A stretch of 64,000 nt of DNA, from NCBI RefSeq assembly GCF_003050965.1, contig NZ_QAOU01000003.1, forward strand, positions 186,001-250,000, given 5' to 3'. Under the pieces are notes generated by a model. That model ran no database searches and was not told where the DNA came from. It worked only from the letters and a program-made list of their open reading frames with translations. Position numbers and translations under genes: made by a program. The DNA comes from Nitrosospira sp. Nsp2. Its GTDB lineage: Bacteria; Pseudomonadota; Gammaproteobacteria; Burkholderiales; Nitrosomonadaceae. Below are positions 38,001 through 47,617 of this stretch, in pieces (the first letter of the stretch is position 1; each line of letters starts with the position of its first letter).

Positions 38001-38923
38001 TCAAAGCGATCGCCGGGTCGTAGCGGATGCCCCAAGAGAAACTCCCCCGCGCTCATCTTTTTCCCGCCCGCTTTTTGCACGACCTCTAGTACAAGTGTAC
38101 CCGCGCCACATGCAACCGCTATTCCATCACGTCCTGTCGCAACAATTTCTCCCGGCGCACCCCCCGCATCGACGCCGACGCTCGCTTGCCATATTTTGAG
38201 GGGGACCCCGGATATCCAGGCGTAAGCGCCGGGACGAGGGTTAAACGCCTGCACCGCACGGTGAGCCGCTTGCGCGCTATCCCCCCAGTTTATTTCTGCC
38301 TCGTCTTTTTCCAGCTTCGGGGCATAAGTTGCGGCATCCTCATCCTGAGGAAGCCCCGTCAGCGTTCCCTGCCGCAAATTCGTTAATGCTTCGGCAATGC
38401 ACTGCGCGCCTAACAACGCAAGTTTGTCATGCAGGGTTTGGGCAGTATCGTCCGGGGCGATCGGAACAGCCCGCTGCAACAAAATCGCGCCAGTATCCAG
38501 ACCCTGGTCCATTTGCATTATTGTTATTCCAGTTTCCCGATCTCCTGCCAATAGCGCTCGCTGGATAGGCGCAGCACCACGCCATCTCGGCAGCAACGAA
38601 GCATGAATATTGAGGCAGCCGAGCCGTGGGATGCGCAAGACGGGGGAAGGCAGAATGAGGCCATAAGCTGCGACAACCATGATATCCGCGTCGGCAGCTT
38701 GGAGTTGCGCGTGGAGCTCGGGTTGCTTGAGTGTGGCGGGCTGCAGCAGTGTAAGCCGGTGTTGTAGCGCCAGCAATTTGATCGGACTGGCGACGGGCTT
38801 CATGCCTCGTCCGGAAGGACGGTCGGGCTGAGTCAGCACCAACGTAATTTCATATCCGGCGACTATCAGCGCTTCGAGCGCAACAGCGGCAAAGGGCGGC
38901 GTGCCCGCGAAAATGATCTTCAT
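37988..38923 (-). CDS. fmt: Methionyl-tRNA formyltransferase
   Basis: Formylates initiator Met-tRNA using 10-formyltetrahydrofolate. The 311-residue protein has MKIIFAGTPPFAAVALEAL, TQPDRPSGRGMKP, the folate/catalytic loop LNIHASLLPRWRGAAPIQRALLAGD and GITIMQMDQGLDTG, followed by the C-terminal tRNA-binding domain (FNPRPGAY, VLEVVQKAGGKKMSAGEFL). Overlaps rsmB downstream and follows def by 108 bp. Confidence 0.95.
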   Translation of the reverse strand: MKIIFAGTPPFAAVALEALIVAGYEITLVLTQPDRPSGRGMKPVASPIKLLALQHRLTLLQPATLKQPELHAQLQAADADIMVVAAYGLILPSPVLRIPRLGCLNIHASLLPRWRGAAPIQRALLAGDRETGITIMQMDQGLDTGAILLQRAVPIAPDDTAQTLHDKLALLGAQCIAEALTNLRQGTLTGLPQDEDAATYAPKLEKDEAEINWGDSAQAAHRAVQAFNPRPGAYAWISGVPLKIWQASVGVDAGGAPGEIVATGRDGIAVACGAGTLVLEVVQKAGGKKMSAGEFLLGHPLRPGDRFECRK

Positions 38924-39031
38924 GGGGAAGTATAACGGGATACCACGGGCAGTGCCGCAACGGCTTCGCTTATCGACCCCTTTGCTTTGATTAGTCCGCG
39001 TTTGCTGGAAACAAAAAAACCCGGTGTCACA

Positions 39032-39529
39032 TCACTTTCGCCGCTGTTTTTTGAATCTGGCCTGAATTCGTGTTTGCTTTAACCGCGACCAGTACTCAAC
39101 GAATACTTTTCCCAGCAAGTGGTCCATTTCATGCTGGATACACACTGCAAGCAAGCCCTCCGCCTCAAGCGCGAAAGGCTCCCCGTTTCGGTCCAACGCC
39201 TCAACCGTGATCCGTTCCGAACGCGGTACCTTGCCATATACTCCCGGCACCGACAGGCAACCTTCTTCATAGTCAGACTCACCGCTACGGGAGGTAATTC
39301 GGGGATTGATCAATACCAGTAATTGGTCGTGTGTTTCGGAGATGTCGATGACGATGAGGCGAAAGTGCATGTCAACCTGAGTTGCCGCAAGACCAATCCC
39401 GGGTGCAGCATACATGGTCTCAGCCATATCGCGCACTAGGGCGCGAACTTCATCCGTCACTTCATGTACTGGGGCTGCTACCGTGTGAAGTCGCTCATCC
39501 GGATATTGCAATATTTTTAGGAGAGCCAT
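39032..39529 (-). CDS. def: Peptide deformylase
   Basis: Fe2+/Zn2+ enzyme that removes the N-formyl group from new proteins, working after Fmt in the same operon. About 165 residues with the three deformylase motifs: [10 protein letters not shown] (motif I), [12 protein letters not shown] (metal Cys) and [12 protein letters not shown] (metal histidines and catalytic Glu). The frame opens further upstream to 39628, but ATG 39529 gives the canonical [14 protein letters not shown] start. Divergent from dprA. Confidence 0.94.
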   Translation of the reverse strand: MALLKILQYPDERLHTVAAPVHEVTDEVRALVRDMAETMYAAPGIGLAATQVDMHFRLIVIDISETHDQLLVLINPRITSRSGESDYEEGCLSVPGVYGKVPRSERITVEALDRNGEPFALEAEGLLAVCIQHEMDHLLGKVFVEYWSRLKQTRIQARFKKQRRK

Positions 39530-39942
39530 AAAAAGGGCTTGAATACTAAATGATCTAAATGCAGAATTTAACCACTGCAATATTGACCCTAAACACGATA
39601 TGGATGATAGGGTGTTTTTGAAGTTCAAGCTAAAGCCAATTATATCCTGATTTGAGGAGGAAGCTCGTTTTTAAGCCTACGCGGAGCCGGAGCTTAACTG
39701 GGCCCAGTGTGTTAATTGAGTCGGTTTTCCTGGCAGGGTTCCTGCCGTGTTTTCGACCGTGCTTATTACCGGCAGTCCGGCGTTTTGTTCCCCAAAAGGC
39801 ACCAAGTGTCGTGGCTCGCGTGTCGCGTCAAAGATATTTCCTCCGGGGCGCGACAGCCGTATACCTCGTGTCATCATTTATACGTTTTATTTTTTGCGGC
39901 CGCTGTCGCGCCCAGGCAGGATTTATTCAGAGGTTCCCTTAA
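39530..39942. other. def-dprA divergent intergenic region
   Basis: 413 bp between divergent def and dprA. Many betaproteobacteria carry a LysM-domain gene here; I see none on either strand. A small perfect hairpin GGCAGG-GTT-CCTGCC lies at 39732-39746. Should contain both promoters but no convincing -35/-10 pair could be fixed by eye. Confidence 0.4.
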
Positions 39943-41028
39943 ATGAATTTGCAACAGGATATGGAGTCCTGGATTGCTCTATGCCTGATTGATGGTCTGG
40001 GTGATGAGTCAATACGTCGGTTACTCGTTGGATTTGGAAGTCCCGCCCAAATTTTTTCCGCCAGTACTTCCGCCCTGGAGCGATTGGTTAAAAAGAAGGT
40101 CGCGCACAGCATTGTCCAGGGAGCCGACCGAAACAAAATCGATGCCACGCTCAAATGGCTGGAGGATTCCCAAAATTCGATTATTACCCTTGCTGATACG
40201 GATTTTCCATCCCTGCTGCTCAACATTTCGGATCCGCCGCCGCTCCTCTATCTGAAGGGTAAGCGCGAACTGTTGAATTCGCAGATGCTCGCCATTGTCG
40301 GAAGTCGCAATGCGACACCGCAAGGTCTTGGAAACGCCGAAGCTTTTGCCAAAGCCACAAGTGACGCCGGGCTCTGCATTGTGAGCGGGATGGCACTCGG
40401 CATCGACACTGCGGCTCATCGGGGCGGTTTGCGAGGCAGCGCTTCAAGCATTGCCGTGGTAGGGACAGGGCTGGATCTCGTCTATCCCGCAAGTAACCGG
40501 AAACTTGCTCATGAGTTAGCTGAACAGGGGGCGCTTATTTCCGAGTTCCCGTTAGGCACACCTGCGATCGCGAGCAATTTTCCGCGCCGCAACCGCATTA
40601 TCAGCGGCATGAGTCGAGGCTGTCTGGTGGTCGAGGCTGCGCTGCAGAGTGGGTCGCTCATTACAGCAAAGCAGGCATTGGAACAGGGACGTGAGGTATT
40701 TGCCGTCCCGGGTTCCATCCATTCGCCTCTTGCGAAGGGCTGTCACTCGCTCATCAAGCAGGGAGCGAAACTCGTCGAAAGCGCGGAGGACATTCTGGAT
40801 GAATTGGGCTATCGGTCAGCGCGACCCGGTGCCGCCAATGATACTGACGAACCGGGAAAAGAAAAATCACTGCTGTTAACGCACCTCGGCCATGAGATCA
40901 TTGATATCGACACCCTGTCCAACCGGAGCGGCTTGACCGTAGAAACCGTGTCCGCGATGCTATTGACGTTCGAATTGGACGGCATAGTGGCAAGCTTGCC
41001 GGGCGGTTGCTATCAAAGGCTTGCGTAG
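39943..41028 (+). CDS. dprA: DNA-processing protein DprA
   Basis: DprA (Smf) protects incoming single-stranded DNA and loads RecA during natural transformation. The 361 residues comprise an N-terminal SAM-like region, the Rossmann-fold core (LAIVGSRNATPQGLGNA, SGMALGIDTAAHRGGL, VVGTGLDLVYPASNRKLA, FPRRNRIISGMSRG, FAVPGSIHSPLAKGCHSLI) and a C-terminal winged helix (ETVSAMLLTFELDGIVASLPGGCY). The usual downstream smg (DUF494) gene is missing before the topoisomerase. Confidence 0.94.
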   Translation: MNLQQDMESWIALCLIDGLGDESIRRLLVGFGSPAQIFSASTSALERLVKKKVAHSIVQGADRNKIDATLKWLEDSQNSIITLADTDFPSLLLNISDPPPLLYLKGKRELLNSQMLAIVGSRNATPQGLGNAEAFAKATSDAGLCIVSGMALGIDTAAHRGGLRGSASSIAVVGTGLDLVYPASNRKLAHELAEQGALISEFPLGTPAIASNFPRRNRIISGMSRGCLVVEAALQSGSLITAKQALEQGREVFAVPGSIHSPLAKGCHSLIKQGAKLVESAEDILDELGYRSARPGAANDTDEPGKEKSLLLTHLGHEIIDIDTLSNRSGLTVETVSAMLLTFELDGIVASLPGGCYQRLA

Positions 41029-41122
41029 ATCTGTTGATGAACACTCCATGCCTGCCTCATGAATATAAGCTGAACGAACGGGAAGGCGCCGCGATCAGTT
41101 GCCCAGCAGTTTTAGGAACGTC

Positions 41123-41202
41123 CACTGTCAGCGGGAGGGGATTTATGATTCCCTTAACTTGCCTAGCATTCGATAATTTCTGTTATCGTAAAGCTGACAG
41201 TG
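41123..41202. repeat. Nested inverted repeats upstream of topB
   Basis: Ten-base arms CACTGTCAGC (41123-41132) and GCTGACAGTG (41193-41202) are perfect reverse complements 60 bp apart; inside lies a second perfect pair CGATAA/TTATCG with loop TTTCTG (41171-41188). The whole lies in the 237-bp dprA-topB gap, ending 63 bp before the topB start. It may fold as an RNA leader or bind a dimeric regulator. Confidence 0.45.
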
Positions 41203-41265
41203 ACCAGTTATTCACTCCCTTATACAACTCGCTGCCGTTAATCTGCAGACGTTCACGGAAGTTTC

Positions 41266-43812
41266 ATGGGTAAAACCTTAATTATCGCCGAGAAGCCTTC
41301 TGTCGCTGTCGATATTGCGCGTGTCCTCGGCGGGTTCGCCAAGCATGCCGACTATTTCGAGAGCGATCAATACGTGCTGTCTTCAGCTGTCGGCCATCTG
41401 CTTGAGCTTGTCGTACCCGAACAATACGAGGTCAAACGGGGGAAGTGGAGTTTTGCCAATCTGCCCATAATTCCGCCGCATTTCGATCTCAATCCCATCG
41501 AAAAAACCGAGTCCCGCTTGAAGCTCTTAACCAAACTCATTAAGCGCAAGGATGTAGAGTCCCTTATTAATGCTTGTGACGCGGGAAGGGAAGGTGAACT
41601 TATTTTTCACTACATCAGACGTCACGTGGGGACCAACAAACCGGTGAAGCGACTTTGGCTCCAATCGATGACACCGGCCTCGATTAGGGAGGGCTTTAAC
41701 AAGTTGCTCGATGACGATGCGGTGCGGCCTCTGGCAGAAGCAGCGGTAAGCCGCTCCGAGGCGGACTGGCTGGTAGGAATAAACGGCACTCGCGCCATGA
41801 CCGCCTTTAATTCTCAGGAAGGAGGGTTTCATAAAACGCCGGTGGGCCGGGTGCAGACGCCGACGCTAGCGATCCTGATTGAACGTGAAGACACCATCAA
41901 GAAATTCATTCCCCGCGATTACTGGGAAGTTCATGGCAAGTTTGCCGCGAGTTCGGGGCAATATGACGGCCGCTGGTTCGACGAGAATTTCGCAAAAAAT
42001 AAAACGGATAGTGAGCAAAAGGCTGAAAGATTCTGGGATCAGAAAGAAGCGGAGGCCGTTCGCAGCAAATGCCAGGGCAAGCCGGGCGTTGTCAAGGAAG
42101 AAAGTAAGCCTGCTACTGAAATCTGTCCGCTGCTGTACGACCTTACCAGTTTGCAGCGTGACGCCAACGGGCGCTTTGGTTTTTCCGCCAAGACGACGCT
42201 TGGGTTAGCCCAGGCGTTATATGAAAAGCATAAGGTGCTAACGTATCCGCGTACTGACTCGCGTGCCCTCCCCGAAGACTACCTTGACACTGTCAAGGAG
42301 ACCTTGAGCTCACTAGCAAAAAGCCGTTACGGTATTTTCGCCAAGCAGGTCCTCAAGGAGGACTGGGTTAAGCCAAACAAGCGCATATTCAATAATGCAA
42401 AAATTTCCGACCATTTCGCAATCATCCCGACTTCGCTAGAGCCTAAGGCCCTGAGCGAAACTGAAGCGAAGCTTTACGATCTCGTGACCAAGCGTTTTTT
42501 GGCTATTTTTTTCCCCGCTGCCGAATTTCTTGTTACGACCCGCATCACTCGTGTCGAGAACGAGCCATTCAAAACCGAAGGCAAGGTGATGGTCAATCCC
42601 GGTTGGCAGGTCGTGTATGGCCGTGAGGTGCAGGCTCGAGGCACAGAGGATGAATCCGCGTTGATTAAGCTAAACCCGGACGAGCGGGTCTTGGCTGAAG
42701 AGATCAAGGTTATTTCCAGCCAGACTCGCCCTCCGGCCAGGTTTAATGAAGCCACGCTTCTGTCCGCCATGGAGAGCGCGGGAAAGTTAGTGGAGGATGA
42801 AGATCTGCGGGAAGCGATGAGTGCAAAAGGGCTAGGCACCCCCGCTACGCGTGCGTCGATTATCGAAGGATTGGTGGCGGAAAATTACCTCCAGCGTGAA
42901 GGTCGGGAACTGCGTCCCACTGCCAAGGCATTTTCGCTGATTACCTTATTGCGCGGCCTGAAGGTGCCTGAACTTACCTCGCCAGAACTGACAGGCGATT
43001 GGGAGTTCAAGCTGCGCCAGATCGAGCAGGGTAAACTTCAGCGCAACAAGTTCATGGAAGAGATCGCTGGCATGACGGGGCACATTGTAGAGCAGGCAAA
43101 AACTCACCGTGGCGAAACGATCAGCGGCGACTTTTCCACACTAAAGTCTCCTTGTCCCAAGTGCGGTGGCGTGATACAGGAAACCTATAAGAAGTACCAA
43201 TGCCAGAAATGCGATTTTGCCCTCTGGAAAATCCTTGCTGGGCGGCAATTTGAAACAGCGGAAATGGACCAGTTGATTACCCAACGCGAAGTCGGCCCAT
43301 TGCAGGGGTTTCGCAGCAAAATGGGACGGCTGTTCAACGCCAATATCAAGCTTACCGACGAGTTGGAAATGAAATTCGATTTTGGCACTGATAGCGCCGA
43401 GGATGCCGAAGCAATTGATTTTTCGGGGCAGGAACCGTTGGGGACATGCCCGCGCTGCGGCGGTCGGGTATTTGATCATGGAATGAGTTACGCCTGCGAG
43501 AAGGCCATCGGCTCAGTCCGTACGTGCGACTTTAAAATTGGGAAGATTATTCTCGCCCGCCCTCTCGAACGCGAACAGGCGGCCAAACTATTGCGGACGG
43601 GAAAAACTGATTTGCTCCAAAAGTTTATTTCAAAGAAGGGCAGGCCATTTTCCGCTTATCTGGTTATAGGTTCGGACGGCAAGGTAGGCTTCGAGTTTGA
43701 GCCGAGAGAATCAAAGACAAAAACAGCCGCGGCATCCGCTGAGAACAAGTCAGTAAAACCAAAAACAAAGAGTGCTTCGTCGAAAAAGGTGGTGTCTGGT
43801 AAAACCAAATAG
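41266..43812 (+). CDS. topB: DNA topoisomerase III
   Basis: Type IA topoisomerase of 848 residues. TOPRIM domain: KTLIIAEKPSVAVDIARVLG and the metal loop INACDAGREGELIF. Catalytic tyrosine in LTYPRTDSRALPEDY; also VGRVQTPTLAILIERE and LSAMESAGKLV. The C-terminus has two zinc-ribbon-like modules (CPKCGG...CQKC; CPRCGG with later Cys) of the kind seen in the long betaproteobacterial TopB group, then a Lys/Ser-rich tail. Decatenates and relaxes negatively supercoiled DNA. Found after dprA in place of topA in many betaproteobacteria. Confidence 0.93.
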   Translation: MGKTLIIAEKPSVAVDIARVLGGFAKHADYFESDQYVLSSAVGHLLELVVPEQYEVKRGKWSFANLPIIPPHFDLNPIEKTESRLKLLTKLIKRKDVESLINACDAGREGELIFHYIRRHVGTNKPVKRLWLQSMTPASIREGFNKLLDDDAVRPLAEAAVSRSEADWLVGINGTRAMTAFNSQEGGFHKTPVGRVQTPTLAILIEREDTIKKFIPRDYWEVHGKFAASSGQYDGRWFDENFAKNKTDSEQKAERFWDQKEAEAVRSKCQGKPGVVKEESKPATEICPLLYDLTSLQRDANGRFGFSAKTTLGLAQALYEKHKVLTYPRTDSRALPEDYLDTVKETLSSLAKSRYGIFAKQVLKEDWVKPNKRIFNNAKISDHFAIIPTSLEPKALSETEAKLYDLVTKRFLAIFFPAAEFLVTTRITRVENEPFKTEGKVMVNPGWQVVYGREVQARGTEDESALIKLNPDERVLAEEIKVISSQTRPPARFNEATLLSAMESAGKLVEDEDLREAMSAKGLGTPATRASIIEGLVAENYLQREGRELRPTAKAFSLITLLRGLKVPELTSPELTGDWEFKLRQIEQGKLQRNKFMEEIAGMTGHIVEQAKTHRGETISGDFSTLKSPCPKCGGVIQETYKKYQCQKCDFALWKILAGRQFETAEMDQLITQREVGPLQGFRSKMGRLFNANIKLTDELEMKFDFGTDSAEDAEAIDFSGQEPLGTCPRCGGRVFDHGMSYACEKAIGSVRTCDFKIGKIILARPLEREQAAKLLRTGKTDLLQKFISKKGRPFSAYLVIGSDGKVGFEFEPRESKTKTAAASAENKSVKPKTKSASSKKVVSGKTK

Positions 43813-43850
43813 AACGATAAAAAACATTGGCTTGTTTGAGCTTATGCTTT

Positions 43851-44153
43851 TTATTTACCTTCTTGATCAAACGCTGTTCCTGAGGCGTCCTGTCCTTCTT
43901 GCGACGGCTCGGGCGCCTGGTGTTTTTCGATGTAGGCGATAATATCTCCGACGGTAGTAAAGCCTTTAGCTTCTTCACTGTCAAAATTGATGCTGAAATT
44001 ATCTTCCGCATCAAACAAAAGCTGAATCGTGTCCATGGAATCAAGCCCGAGTTCGTCAAATTTTGACGCCCTATTTATTGTGGAAACATCCAGGTTTTCA
44101 ACTTTTGTAGCGATGAACTGTATGACCTTCGCTTCAATGTCCGCTGTGTCCAT
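43851..44153 (-). CDS. Acyl carrier protein
   Basis: A 100-residue acidic carrier with the phosphopantetheine site in ELGLDSMDTIQLLF (Ser within DSM) and preceding IQFIATKVENLDVSTINRASKF. It is longer than housekeeping AcpP (~78) by a C-terminal acidic tail of about 20 residues. GGAAGAG precedes the ATG, 15 bp after the ketosynthase stop, so the two form an operon. Probably a dedicated carrier for a specialised acyl chain and not the main AcpP, whose usual fabD-fabG-acpP-fabF setting is absent. Confidence 0.88.
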   Translation of the reverse strand: MDTADIEAKVIQFIATKVENLDVSTINRASKFDELGLDSMDTIQLLFDAEDNFSINFDSEEAKGFTTVGDIIAYIEKHQAPEPSQEGQDASGTAFDQEGK

Positions 44154-44168
44154 ATCTAATCTCTTCCT

Positions 44169-45389
44169 TCAATCGAGCGTTGTGAAAACGATGCTTGCAT
44201 TATTTCCCCCAAATCCGAAAGCGTTACAGAGGCCAGTTCGCGGATTTTTCTGCTGCGCCCGGTTGGGCGTGTAGTCAAGATCGCATTCCGGATCGGCCTC
44301 ATCCAGGTTGATGGTTGGATGTACTGTGCCAGTATGTAGGGCCATGATTGTGGCGATGCTGCCAATGGCCGCCGATGCGCCGATGGAATGTCCAAGCAGG
44401 GATTTTGTCGCACTAATTGCGATATCCTTGGCTCGATCGCCAAAGAGGCTCTTGATGGCGCGGGTTTCCACAATATCGCCCAACGGGGTTGAAGTTGCAT
44501 GGGCATTGATGTGTTCCACTGAATCTTTCGTAATGCCCGCATCCTGGATGGCGGCTTCCATCGCGGCTACCTGGCCGCTCTGGTCCGGCATGACGATGTG
44601 CGCAGCGTCGCATGTTTGTCCATAGCCCGCGAGGCAGGCATATATTTTTGCCCCTCGACGCATCGCCTGTTCTTCTTTCTCCAGTATGAGTATGCCCGCG
44701 CCTTCCGACATGACGAACCCATCACGGCCTTTAGCGAATGGCCGTGATGCTCGCGCCGGATCCGTATTGAAGCCGGTTGTTAACGCATGCAATATTTCGA
44801 AGCCATTCATTGTTAGCGGCAATACACACGCTTCCGCACCACCGGCAATCACCGCATCCGCTCGCCCCGCCCGCAAGAGATCGAGCGCCATGCCGATTGC
44901 ATTGGCCCCGGAAGAGCACGCCGTGCTGCAAGTCAGATTTACCCCTTTCAGCCCATGTTTGATTGCGATCCACGCCGCGGCTGAGTTCGCCATGGTTCGA
45001 GGCACCGTAAACGGGGGTACGGGTTGGTTTCGAAACTTGCGGAGCGCGGAAGACTCAAACGTGGCAAAACCGCCCATCCCCGAGCCGATGCTAACGGCCA
45101 GACGTGGCGGCGAATAGGCGTCAAGCCCACCCGCATCTTCGAACGCGAGTTTGGCGGCCAGCAAGGCAAGATGGGTGAATCTATCCGTTTGCTCTATATA
45201 CTTAGCCGACAGGAAGGTTTTAGGGTCGAATCCTTGCACTTCTCCCGCCACTTGCGACCGCAGACTGGACGCATCGAAGCTGGTGACCGGGCGGATCCCA
45301 CTGACACCGTTGATCGCAGCTGTCCAAAACTGGTCAGTGCCAATGCCAATTGGGGAAACAATCCCCATTCCCGTCACGACTATTCGCAT
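44169..45389 (-). CDS. Beta-ketoacyl-ACP synthase (FabF-type)
   Basis: A 406-residue condensing enzyme: MRIVVTGMGIVSPIGIG start, nucleophile in LTCSTACSSGANAIGMA, and histidines in INAHATSTPLGD and SLLGHSIGASAAIG. The ACG-type GxGGNNA loop near the end reads AFGFGGNNASIVF. Extends acyl-ACP by two carbons by decarboxylative Claisen condensation. It is paired with a dedicated ACP, without other fab genes. ATG 45389 chosen; a TTG two codons earlier is possible. Might supply chains to the nearby lipid genes; inference. Confidence 0.9.
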   Translation of the reverse strand: MRIVVTGMGIVSPIGIGTDQFWTAAINGVSGIRPVTSFDASSLRSQVAGEVQGFDPKTFLSAKYIEQTDRFTHLALLAAKLAFEDAGGLDAYSPPRLAVSIGSGMGGFATFESSALRKFRNQPVPPFTVPRTMANSAAAWIAIKHGLKGVNLTCSTACSSGANAIGMALDLLRAGRADAVIAGGAEACVLPLTMNGFEILHALTTGFNTDPARASRPFAKGRDGFVMSEGAGILILEKEEQAMRRGAKIYACLAGYGQTCDAAHIVMPDQSGQVAAMEAAIQDAGITKDSVEHINAHATSTPLGDIVETRAIKSLFGDRAKDIAISATKSLLGHSIGASAAIGSIATIMALHTGTVHPTINLDEADPECDLDYTPNRAQQKNPRTGLCNAFGFGGNNASIVFTTLD

Positions 45390-45705
45390 ATACAACTGTA
45401 GTCAATCATATAGATAGACAAAGCCTCTCTATGGGCAAAGAAAATAAGTTTAAAATTTTACAGTATGCGGCAGATCCTGATGCGCACTTCCACGCCGTTT
45501 GTTGATGGGAAATGGGGTTGAAAAAAGAACATCCATGTCTCACGTCCAGCGGTGAAAGGTGCGTGGCGAGATATCTCTGTCCCCCAATTATTTCTCCAAC
45601 GTTGCGTTCTGATCCCGTATCGACCGGTCTCGCAACGGCAATGGCAACGGCTGCGGTTCCGTTTTTTATATCTCGTACCCGATAATTCAACCTATCTTAA
45701 CGCTT
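45390..45705. other. 316-bp gap before the ketosynthase
   Basis: A 94-codon minus-strand frame (45406-45690) nearly fills the gap, but it starts with TTG, has no ribosome site and no motif. I do not call it. Possibly a lost gene of the ketosynthase operon. Confidence 0.35.
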
Positions 45706-45960
45706 TCACTTTGCATTAAAAATCATCGGGAAAAGATACCTCAGGACGCCGCCCATGATCCAGATAATCAGTATTAAGCTGGATACCACGGCTACTCCTT
45801 CCAAAATCGCCGAGAAAAGCGTTGAGCCGAGACTATCGAATTCCTGGTGTCCTTCATCGTTACGCCGCCGTTTGCGGCGGTTTCTCACCCAGATCTGCAG
45901 CCCGACGACGGCCGGAATGAGGGCGAGAGAAATTAGAAGATTGTATTCGGAAGTATCCAT
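45706..45960 (-). CDS. Small two-helix membrane protein, unknown
   Basis: An 84-residue protein with two predicted membrane helices, LLISLALIPAVVGLQIWV (9-26) and AVVSSLILIIWIMGGVLRYLF (57-77). They are separated by a highly basic loop (RNRRKRRRNDEGHQ) that should stay in the cytoplasm. No family recognised. It lies 5' of the ketosynthase-ACP pair on the same strand, with a 316-bp gap, so shared transcription is possible but not shown. Confidence 0.6.
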   Translation of the reverse strand: MDTSEYNLLISLALIPAVVGLQIWVRNRRKRRRNDEGHQEFDSLGSTLFSAILEGVAVVSSLILIIWIMGGVLRYLFPMIFNAK

Positions 45961-46423
45961 TGATTAATCAACCTTTGCGTGATGACGATCGCTGCTCGAC
46001 AGTGAGACCGCTTTCAGCCGGAAGTGACACAGGTAAGTTGGCTATTCATGAAATCGGGAAACTACGGCAGCGTTGATGTTTTACTCATGGAGCGACAAAT
46101 TGGTGAAATCTTGCTCGGGAGTGGAAAGCGGCGATTATAATATCACACGCCGCCGACATGTCATCGAGTTAACGCGCCTTCACCCATCCTGGACCTCATC
46201 CAAGTTGTGCAGTTCTGGAGGACGAGCAGCATAGCCGTAGCTGTCTTTGCGGGACGATTACCATTTTCATTGAATCGACGCGTACGAGCAAGGTTTCGCA
46301 CTGGAGACCGTAGCGAGACTGTAGCGTCTTCCGACTGTTCGATGTTTTCCTGAAAGTTAAGTATGTTTGCTGTTGAACCAAACACTTTTAAGATCGATCT
46401 GATTGGGGACGGCCCGTTTCGTT
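45961..46423. other. Divergent intergenic region
   Basis: 463 bp between the small membrane protein (-) and the GNAT-like gene (+). Short frames on the minus strand (46161-46385) are antisense shadows with no start context. No RNA or IS element recognised; should contain the promoter of the 46.4-52.9 kb array. Confidence 0.4.
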
Positions 46424-47578
46424 ATGAATGAAAAATCTGTCCGCCCTGCCCCACTCGACATTACGGTACGTCCAGTTGCAAACCGCCGCGAGATGGGCGT
46501 TTTTATAGATATACCCTGGCGTATCTATGCTGATGACCCAATGTGGGTGCCGCCCTTACGCCTGGAGCGGCGTCTGCATTTTTCGAAATTCAACCCGTTT
46601 TTCAAGCATGGAGAATGGCAGGCTTGGGTCGCATATCAGAACAAGGAGCCAGTGGGGCGAATCAGTGCCCAAATTGATCAACTGCACCGGCAACGCTATG
46701 GAGGGGATACCGGCCATTTCGGTTTGCTGGAATGCATAAACGACGTAAATGTATTCGCCGCGCTGATGCATACCGCCGAGGCCTGGCTAGTTGCCCGGGG
46801 CACCCGCCATATTAGCGGCCCGTTCAATTTGTCCATCAATCAGGAGTGCGGCGTTCTGGTAGAGGGTTTCGATACCCCCCCAATGGTAATGATGCCTCAT
46901 TCACGCAGGTGGTATGCAGCGTTACTGGAAGGACTCGAGTATCGCCCATTGAAGGATATGCTTGCCTATTGGGTTGCGGTAGATTTCAAGGTCCCCCGAT
47001 TGATGACTTCGCTGGTCGAGAAATTTAAGGATCATGCGCGCTTGAGGCCTCTGCGGCGCGACAAGTTTAGCGAAGAAATGGAAGTGCTGCGTGATATATT
47101 CAACGACGCGTGGTCGGAGAACTGGGGCTTTGTCCCTTTTACCAAAGAAGAGTTTGCCGAGCTTGGCGCCAGTCTGCGTTTGCTGGTTCCCGACGATTGT
47201 ATCCAAATTGCCGAGGTGGACGGCGTTCCATCGGCATTTATGGTGGCATTGCCAAACCTTAACGAAATTTTCGCCGAGCTTAACGGAAGTCTGTTTCCTT
47301 TTGGCTGGGTCAGGCTGCTCCGGATAAAATCCAGAGGAGGAGTTCGTACTGGCCGAATACCCCTGATGGGGGTACGCAAGCAGTTTCACAATACTCCGCT
47401 GGGCATGGCACTGGCCTTTATGGTAATCGACGCTCCCAAGGAGTTGGGACGTGCCATGGCAGTTGAGGCGGTAGAATTGTCCTGGATACTTGAGGATAAC
47501 AAACCCATGCGTGCAATTCTGGCTAGCTTAGGCTGCAGGCAATATAAGCGTTACCGGATTTACGGAAAAACGCTGTGA
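46424..47578 (+). CDS. GNAT-fold acyltransferase-like protein
   Basis: About 384 residues from ATG 46424 (a TTG at 46403 extends it by seven). The family is conserved but uncharacterised; it appears in databases as N-acetyltransferase-like. Recognisable blocks: FIDIPWRIYADDPMWVPPL near residue 25, HISGPFNLSINQECGVLVEGF, PRSRRW-like MPHSRRWYAALLEGLEY, and the closing VELSWILEDNKPMRAILASLGC. It opens a + strand array with nucleotidyltransferase, lptFG, lipid kinase and Tam41-like genes, which suggests acyl transfer in lipid assembly. Acceptor and donor unknown. Confidence 0.65.
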   Translation: MNEKSVRPAPLDITVRPVANRREMGVFIDIPWRIYADDPMWVPPLRLERRLHFSKFNPFFKHGEWQAWVAYQNKEPVGRISAQIDQLHRQRYGGDTGHFGLLECINDVNVFAALMHTAEAWLVARGTRHISGPFNLSINQECGVLVEGFDTPPMVMMPHSRRWYAALLEGLEYRPLKDMLAYWVAVDFKVPRLMTSLVEKFKDHARLRPLRRDKFSEEMEVLRDIFNDAWSENWGFVPFTKEEFAELGASLRLLVPDDCIQIAEVDGVPSAFMVALPNLNEIFAELNGSLFPFGWVRLLRIKSRGGVRTGRIPLMGVRKQFHNTPLGMALAFMVIDAPKELGRAMAVEAVELSWILEDNKPMRAILASLGCRQYKRYRIYGKTL

Positions 47579-47617
47579 TCGACTGAGCGGTTCAATGCAA
47601 GGAGTTAACGTTAGCCA

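Noticed and set aside
43141-43479. 112-codon antisense frame inside topB
   Set aside because: Shadow of the zinc-ribbon region of topB; no start context and topB is clearly the coding frame.
45406-45690. 94-codon minus-strand frame between the small membrane protein and the ketosynthase
   Set aside because: TTG start without a ribosome site, no recognisable motif, and composition unlike a folded protein.
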